DNA of 9,643 nt, taken from positions 1 to 9,643 of the forward strand of contig JBMCLJ010000057.1 in NCBI GenBank assembly GCA_048615375.1, written 5' to 3'. The translations under genes and the position numbers were made by a program. Within the stretch, counting starts at the first letter, position 1. Each line of letters begins with the position of its first letter. The notes beneath the pieces are model-generated. The model did no database searches. It was not told where the DNA came from and was given only the letters and a program-made list of their open reading frames with translations. This DNA is from JBMCLJ01 sp048615375. GTDB taxonomy: Bacteria > Patescibacteriota > Dojkabacteria > JAOAGR01. This document shows positions 6,060 through 9,643 of this stretch, piece by piece.

Positions 6060-6080
6060 ACACATTTACATACAATGTGT
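6060..6080. promoter_or_regulatory. Operator-like inverted repeat upstream of the DUF1269 gene
   Basis: ACACATT-tacatac-AATGTGT is a perfect 7+7+7 inverted repeat 23 bp before ATG 6104. It contains TACAAT (6071-6076), a plausible -10 box, so a bound regulator could block transcription; alternatively it is a leader hairpin. The matching -35 is poor. Confidence 0.35.
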
Positions 6081-6090
6081 TCACGTAAAT

Positions 6091-6095
6091 AAGGA
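6091..6095 (+). promoter_or_regulatory. Shine-Dalgarno AAGGA defining the true DUF1269 start
   Basis: AAGGA lies 8 bases before ATG 6104, ideal spacing. It supports initiation at 6104 rather than at the downstream in-frame ATG 6159, and so supports the frameshift interpretation of this gene. Confidence 0.65.
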
Positions 6096-6103
6096 ATAAA
6101 CTT

Positions 6104-6611
6104 ATGAAAAAAAATTGTAGCTATTGCATACAATAGCCAGAATACAGCAGAAAACGCGATGGAAACCATCAAGAAACTGCAAAAACAGTATTTACTGGAT
6201 CTTGAAGATATTGTGTACCTCGCCAGAAGTAAAAATGGGAAAGTAAAAGTACACCAGACTTCAAAAATAACACGGGCAGGAGCGGTCATGAGTGGCTTCT
6301 GGGGGCTTGTACTTGAGACAGCGCTTTTCGCACCCATTCCTGGTAAAGCGGGAAGGTCAACAGTCGGTGGAATTGCCGGTAAGACAACAGAGTTCGGTAT
6401 AGATAAAAAATTTGCGAAGCTGCTCGCAGAAAAGCTTATACCAGATACTTCAGCAGTACTTATGCTGGTAAAAAACGCTAACCAGGAGCGGCTCGTAGAA
6501 GAAATGAAAATACATGGCGGAGAAATAATACTCACTAATTTACCGGAAGATATAGAACACAAGCTTACTGCAGCCATGCTGAAGCAGGAAAAACAACGTT
6601 CAACGATCTAG
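6104..6611 (+). CDS. DUF1269 family protein, N-terminus interrupted by a one-base shift in an A8 run
   Basis: From 6159 the frame runs 150 residues with DUF1269 features: LLDLEDIVYLARSKNGKVKV, then a Gly-rich amphipathic or membrane-dipping stretch (GAVMSGFWGLVLETALFAPI), GGIAGKTTEFGIDKKF, SAVLMLVKN and a closing HGGEIILTNLP. The usual first strand is missing from that start. It is found just upstream in another frame: after ATG 6104 come eight A's (6107-6114); with seven, the text reads MKKIVAIAYNSQNTAENA and joins residue 1 of the downstream part, giving 168 residues of normal family length. As written, translation from 6104 ends at TAG 6137. Explanations are an assembly indel, a real null mutation, or slippage on the A-run. 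The rest of the frame is intact, which argues against long decay. Function of the family is unknown; membrane association is likely. Confidence 0.85.
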
Positions 6612-6636
6612 CAGAGCAATAGTTGAATGTGCAAAT

Positions 6637-6658
6637 CAAGTTTTGATCAAAATACTTG
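6637..6658. terminator. Inverted repeat between convergent genes
   Basis: CAAGT...ACTTG enclose the perfect 12-bp palindrome TTTTGATCAAAA (6641-6652) midway in the 85-bp gap between the converging DUF1269 and aspartase-like genes. Position suits a bidirectional terminator, but the stem is AT-rich and weak; a protein-binding site is the alternative. Confidence 0.3.
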
Positions 6659-6696
6659 TAATTCAGACGGCCCAATACTTTAGTTGGCACAGGCAG

Positions 6697-8532
6697 TTAT
6701 TCGGTAAACGTGTTTTTGTTCCTGATTTCTTCGTCAAGGATTTCTTTAAGAGATGGACGTGGAGCATTTTGTTCTGCCATTGGTATACTGGTGTGGATAT
6801 TTGAATCTTCATTGTACATATGTATAAGCTCAGCTACACGATCATATCCCAGCTTTTCAGCATATTCTGTAGCGTATACCTGGCTTTTATCAAGATTTTT
6901 TTGAATGTTGTCTGTTCTTGGTTGTATACCAACAAGACAGCTTTCCCGTAGCATTTTAATTCCTTTAGTCATAAGATCGATTGACTCAAAGAGAGAAAAC
7001 GCGATAATCGGGATAAACTGCTGGAGCTGAAGCTGAGCTGACATATGTGCCATTTGTATCGTCTGATCATTGCCTGCCGTTTTAAAGCAAATCATCGTCA
7101 TTGCCTCAAGTATTGATGGATTCACTTTTCCCGGCATTATTGAAGAGCCGGCATGAATCTTCGGTAGAAGCAATTCACTATACCCGGTTTGTGGACCGGA
7201 AGCGAGCAGGCGTAAATCATTCATCATTTTAATCAAATCAAGCCCAAGCATCTTGATGATACTGGAAACAGTACTCAGGTCATGAGAAGAACTGGTTGCT
7301 TCGAAGTAGTTTTGTGGTCGAGAAAATTTTTCTCGACTTATTTCATTAATTTTTTTAATAATCAGTTTACGTAATTTCTCATCAATATGTTCCTGTGTAC
7401 CAATCGCAGTGGCACCCAGCTGAAGCTCTCTACACAGTTCTCGAGCAGCTTTAACAGCTTGAATATTTTTCCTGACTGTCGTGTTAAAAGCGGAAAATTC
7501 GTCACCAATAGTCATTGGCAAGGCGTCCTGGAGATGGGTTCTTCCTACTTTCCGCATATCCGCTCCTTTTTGCTCAAATGCATCAAGAAGATTTTCCAGT
7601 GCTTCAAGTTCATTGAGGAGATGCGTGAGTTGCTGGAAGGTAGTGATCTTCGCTACTGCCGGGAAGGTATCGTTTGTTGACTGGGACATATTCAGTTCAT
7701 CGTTTGGATGAATTTTGATTGTTGAACCACTGGCCATTTCGGCGAATGTTGCAATAACTTCATTAATCATCATATTGGTCACCGTACCACCACCACTTTG
7801 TATTATGCCGACAGGAAAATGCAGCATAAACTCTGAGGAATGTTTTGCACGCAGAGTGTTGCATGCATTGTGAATGAGGTTGTACTTGTCTTCTTTTAGC
7901 TTTCCTGCTTGATGATTTACGCACGCATATGCTTTCTTTACATCAATATACACACGCAGGAATAACTCGGGAACTGCCTGGGCGTGGAGTTCACTGTAGT
8001 GTGAGTTGGCTTGTTGAGTTGTAGAGACTTTTTGTTGAGTTGGTGAACGTTTCATAGGTGTTGAAGTCTTCAAATTATGATTATTCTGGTTGTCGGTTTC
8101 CGATTTTTTAATAAAGTGTTTGATTTTTGAACTCGCTATTATTTTTTTAATGAATGCATCTCCCTGGGATGACGTGCAAGAGCCGGTACGTTTGCTTTTT
8201 GTTGGTGATGCTTTAGGTGTTACTTCTGTTGGTACTAATTGATCTGCTGGTTCTGATTGAACAGATTGAGGGACAGGTGGAGATGTAGCATCCTCTTCCG
8301 GTGAAGTATACGCAGTTTCATCGGGCTGTGTGGAAGGTTGCTTAACCTGCTGCTTTTTGGGGATATTGGGCTTCTTATCTGCCTTTTTCTTTTTTTTTGT
8401 ACTATCCTTGTCTTTTTGCTGCGTATCTTTGTGTTCAGACTGACTTTTCTGCTCTTCTTTTCCTTCAACTATCTGAGGAAATGACATGCCAGGCATGAGA
8501 TTGATTGTAATTTCATTTTCTTCCTTCTGCAT
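6697..8532 (-). CDS. Aspartase-like ammonia-lyase fused to a long disordered N-terminal segment
   Basis: 611 residues. From about 180 on it is an aspartase/fumarase-superfamily enzyme, closest by motif to aspartate ammonia-lyase (L-aspartate to fumarate plus ammonia): SGGGT (246-250), SQSTND (283-288), GRTHLQDALP (330-339), LGATAIGT (372-379, aspartase-like rather than the fumarase GGTAVGT), NDLRLLASGP (438-447) and the signature GSSIMPGKVN (462-471). The catalytic Thr, Ser-Thr-Asn, Thr-His, Ser and Lys/Asn positions known from Bacillus AspB are all kept, and so is the C-terminal domain. Residues 1-~178 are low complexity (Lys run 46-50; Pro/Gln/Ser/Thr-rich) and take the place of the usual ~40-residue N-terminal segment with its YYG..T.R motif. 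No stop or frameshift is visible at the join. No signal peptide. No Shine-Dalgarno at ATG 8532; the function of the tail is unknown. Confidence 0.88.
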   Translation of the reverse strand: MQKEENEITINLMPGMSFPQIVEGKEEQKSQSEHKDTQQKDKDSTKKKKKADKKPNIPKKQQVKQPSTQPDETAYTSPEEDATSPPVPQSVQSEPADQLVPTEVTPKASPTKSKRTGSCTSSQGDAFIKKIIASSKIKHFIKKSETDNQNNHNLKTSTPMKRSPTQQKVSTTQQANSHYSELHAQAVPELFLRVYIDVKKAYACVNHQAGKLKEDKYNLIHNACNTLRAKHSSEFMLHFPVGIIQSGGGTVTNMMINEVIATFAEMASGSTIKIHPNDELNMSQSTNDTFPAVAKITTFQQLTHLLNELEALENLLDAFEQKGADMRKVGRTHLQDALPMTIGDEFSAFNTTVRKNIQAVKAARELCRELQLGATAIGTQEHIDEKLRKLIIKKINEISREKFSRPQNYFEATSSSHDLSTVSSIIKMLGLDLIKMMNDLRLLASGPQTGYSELLLPKIHAGSSIMPGKVNPSILEAMTMICFKTAGNDQTIQMAHMSAQLQLQQFIPIIAFSLFESIDLMTKGIKMLRESCLVGIQPRTDNIQKNLDKSQVYATEYAEKLGYDRVAELIHMYNEDSNIHTSIPMAEQNAPRPSLKEILDEEIRNKNTFTE

Positions 8533-8551
8533 AGTATGACTACTGAAAAAA

Positions 8552-8579
8552 ATTGTATACCAGCATATACCTTTTTGAA
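8552..8579 (-). promoter_or_regulatory. Weak candidate promoter of the aspartase-like gene
   Basis: Minus strand TTCAAA, 16 bp, TACAAT (5/6), followed by a T-run and ATG 8532. The overlapping TGGTATACA reads as an extended -10. It lies back to back with the stronger plus-strand promoter in a 122-bp divergent gap. Confidence 0.35.
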
Positions 8580-8617
8580 CCTGCAGACAATGGAGATATT
8601 GCCAGTATGTTCAGTAA

Positions 8618-8645
8618 TTGATTTTGCGAAAATTAATGCTATAAT
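8618..8645 (+). promoter_or_regulatory. Strong extended -10 promoter, near-leaderless transcript
   Basis: TTGATT (8618-8623), 16 bp, and a perfect TGC-TATAAT (8637-8645). Transcription should begin near 8652, only about 3 bases before ATG 8655, so the mRNA would be leaderless or nearly so. Confidence 0.7.
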
Positions 8646-8654
8646 CTATAGGAT

Positions 8655-8927
8655 ATGCCACACTCTCACAAGGAACCGGAATTGCATTTAAGCACAAAGC
8701 CACGCGAAAGCAGAACTCCCGTATGGATTACGGTTGGAGCCGGGTGTCTGCTTTTACTTCTCTGTTCGTGTAGTATTACTGTTGGTCTTGTGTTTGCTCT
8801 GGGAATTACTGCCAATCCAGAAGAAAATGGAAATACCCCACCAACACACCAGGAAGATACAATTGAAAATGATGATCCTGTTCAGGAAGATATATTCGAT
8901 GAAGACGAAGATACCAATGAAGTTTAA
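8655..8927 (+). CDS. Small single-TM protein with acidic C-terminal tail
   Basis: 90 residues, not recognised as a named family. The N-terminal ~22 residues are polar and basic (HSHKEPELHLSTKPRESR), followed by one strong membrane span at about 23-51 rich in Leu, Gly, Val and Cys (VGAGCLLLLLCSCSITVGLV) and then a ~38-residue tail with many Asp and Glu (QEDTIENDDPVQEDIFDEDE). By charge rule the basic N-terminus should be inside and the acidic tail outside. The Cys/Gly pattern of the TM resembles that of the protein at the left edge (IGCGVLALCSVVCG), so a shared family of membrane-anchored proteins is possible. The start is fixed by the promoter, which places the transcript start about three bases upstream. 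It ends two bases before the convergent GalU-type gene. Confidence 0.7.
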   Translation: MPHSHKEPELHLSTKPRESRTPVWITVGAGCLLLLLCSCSITVGLVFALGITANPEENGNTPPTHQEDTIENDDPVQEDIFDEDEDTNEV

Positions 8928-8929
8928 GG

Positions 8930-9643
8930 TTACAACTTCATGGATCTCAGATAATTTTTAAAATCTTCGCCTATCTCAGGGTGTCGTAGTGCCATCTCAG
9001 TGACAGTTCTCATATATTCAAGTTTATTTCCCGTATCGAAATAATGATCGTATTCCAGTACTACAGCGTAGACCGGTTTTGTCGAAGCCAGTGTGTTTAT
9101 CGCTTCAGGGAGATAATATTCACCCCCTTTGCCTGGTTGCTGGGCTTTCAGGACTGGAAAGATATCGGGAGTAAGGATATACCCTGATGGTATTGCGAGA
9201 TTAGAAGGTCTGGTAACAGGTCCGGGTTTTTCTATCAGCCGGTCGACCCGCCAGACACCTTTGCTTATCTCCTTGCCATCTACGTAGGCGTATCTTTTCG
9301 TATCTTCTTCTTTCTCCGTCATAAAACCGCAGAGTATAGTGGCGTTGTACTCTTCAAACGCATCGAGCGCCTGTTGTGTTCTCGGCTTCTTTGAGAGAAA
9401 AAATTCATCTCCCCATAGTACAAGAAAAGGCTCATTCTGTACTAAATGCTTCGCGCACTTAATCGGGGTAGCGTTCCCATAGGGACCTTTTTGTCGTATA
9501 TAAATAAAATTTGCCATGTCCGCGATATCACGTACTTCACTTTTCAGATGCTCCTTCCCCCATTCTTCGAGACGTTTCTCGAGTTCATAAGGATAGTCGA
9601 AGTGGTCCTCAATAGAACGTTTATGCCACCCGGTTACTACAAT
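8930..9643 (-). CDS. UTP-glucose-1-phosphate uridylyltransferase (GalU type), C-terminal part
   Basis: The frame is open to the right edge; 237 residues are visible and the N-terminal nucleotide-binding GxGxR region lies outside. ATG 9517 is internal, because the upstream codons read IVVTGWHKRSIEDHFD, a classic GalU block. Further marks are RQKGPYGNATPI and CAKHLV (sugar-nucleotide domain), VLWGDEFF with the metal-binding Asp, LIEKPGP with the conserved Lys, SGYILTPDIFPVL, and FDTGNKLEY near the end. The enzyme makes UDP-glucose from UTP and glucose-1-phosphate for glycan, glycolipid or capsule synthesis in the cytoplasm; a related sugar-1-phosphate nucleotidylyltransferase is the alternative. 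Small departures from E. coli GalU (LWGDE for LGDD) do not remove key residues. Convergent with the small TM protein, with a 2-bp gap. Confidence 0.9.
   Translation of the reverse strand: MVVTGWHKRSIEDHFDYPYELEKRLEEWGKEHLKSEVRDIADMANFIYIRQKGPYGNATPIKCAKHLVQNEPFLVLWGDEFFLSKKPRTQQALDAFEEYNATILCGFMTEKEEDTKRYAYVDGKEISKGVWRVDRLIEKPGPVTRPSNLAIPSGYILTPDIFPVLKAQQPGKGGEYYLPEAINTLASTKPVYAVVLEYDHYFDTGNKLEYMRTVTEMALRHPEIGEDFKNYLRSMKL

Noticed and set aside
6044..6577. 177-codon minus-strand frame opposite the DUF1269 gene
   Set aside because: Low-complexity Ser/Phe-rich translation, no RBS, and the plus strand carries clear family motifs.
8235..8468. 77-codon Lys/Arg-rich minus-strand frame inside the aspartase-like gene
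   Set aside because: It is the shifted frame of the low-complexity fusion segment; its basic repeats follow from A-rich codons.
1..9643. CRISPR array, prophage or insertion sequence
   Set aside because: No regularly spaced repeats, integrase, transposase or phage structural genes are present on either strand.

Overview
The window looks like a piece of a bacterial chromosome of moderate GC content read with the standard bacterial code (TAA, TAG and TGA all end recognisable proteins). The gene set is small envelope and membrane proteins (YggT, DUF5666-like, DUF1269), a DUF2267 protein, an LPxT-type surface protein with an SdrD_B-like domain, and a SunS-type glycosyltransferase. Most starts lack a Shine-Dalgarno sequence. 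This mix would fit a Patescibacteria/CPR-type organism, but that placement is inference because no phylogenetic marker gene is present. No prophage, IS element, CRISPR array, tRNA or rRNA was found.

Layout. Left part (1-1640): the C-terminal end of a single-TM exported protein; a small ferritin-like protein of the encapsulated-ferritin (EncFtn) family with no visible encapsulin-targeting tail; then, convergent to it, a coupled pair (YggT family and a two-TM DUF5666-like protein). Middle (1640-3250): a divergent phosphoribosyltransferase-fold protein with an eroded PRPP loop, a 293-bp gene-free stretch with two sizeable inverted-repeat structures, and a DUF2267 gene facing it. Right of that (3250-5990): a minus-strand unit encoding a secreted, probably wall-anchored surface protein and, 26 bp downstream, a glycosyltransferase with TPR-like repeats. 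Directly behind the glycosyltransferase stop lies a 59-bp copy (56/59 identical) of a piece of the surface-protein gene, which appears to be the relic of a deleted paralogue.

From 5990 to the end: a DUF1269 gene whose N-terminus is recovered only by correcting an A8 run by one base; a 611-residue protein that joins a roughly 175-residue disordered Lys/Pro/Ser/Thr/Gln-rich segment to an aspartase-type lyase that keeps every catalytic motif I can recognise but lacks the usual first ~40 residues; a near-leaderless gene for an acidic-tailed single-TM protein; and the C-terminal 237 residues of a GalU-type UTP-glucose-1-phosphate uridylyltransferase that runs off the right edge.

How the genes fit together: the surface protein, glycosyltransferase and GalU-type enzyme make sense as envelope decoration functions (nucleotide-sugar supply, glycosyl transfer, a secreted acceptor), but only the first two look like one transcription unit. 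I see no clear defence or mobile system. The items most worth following up are the aspartase fusion, the orphan EncFtn, the degenerate phosphoribosyltransferase, the 59-bp relic and the A8 frameshift.
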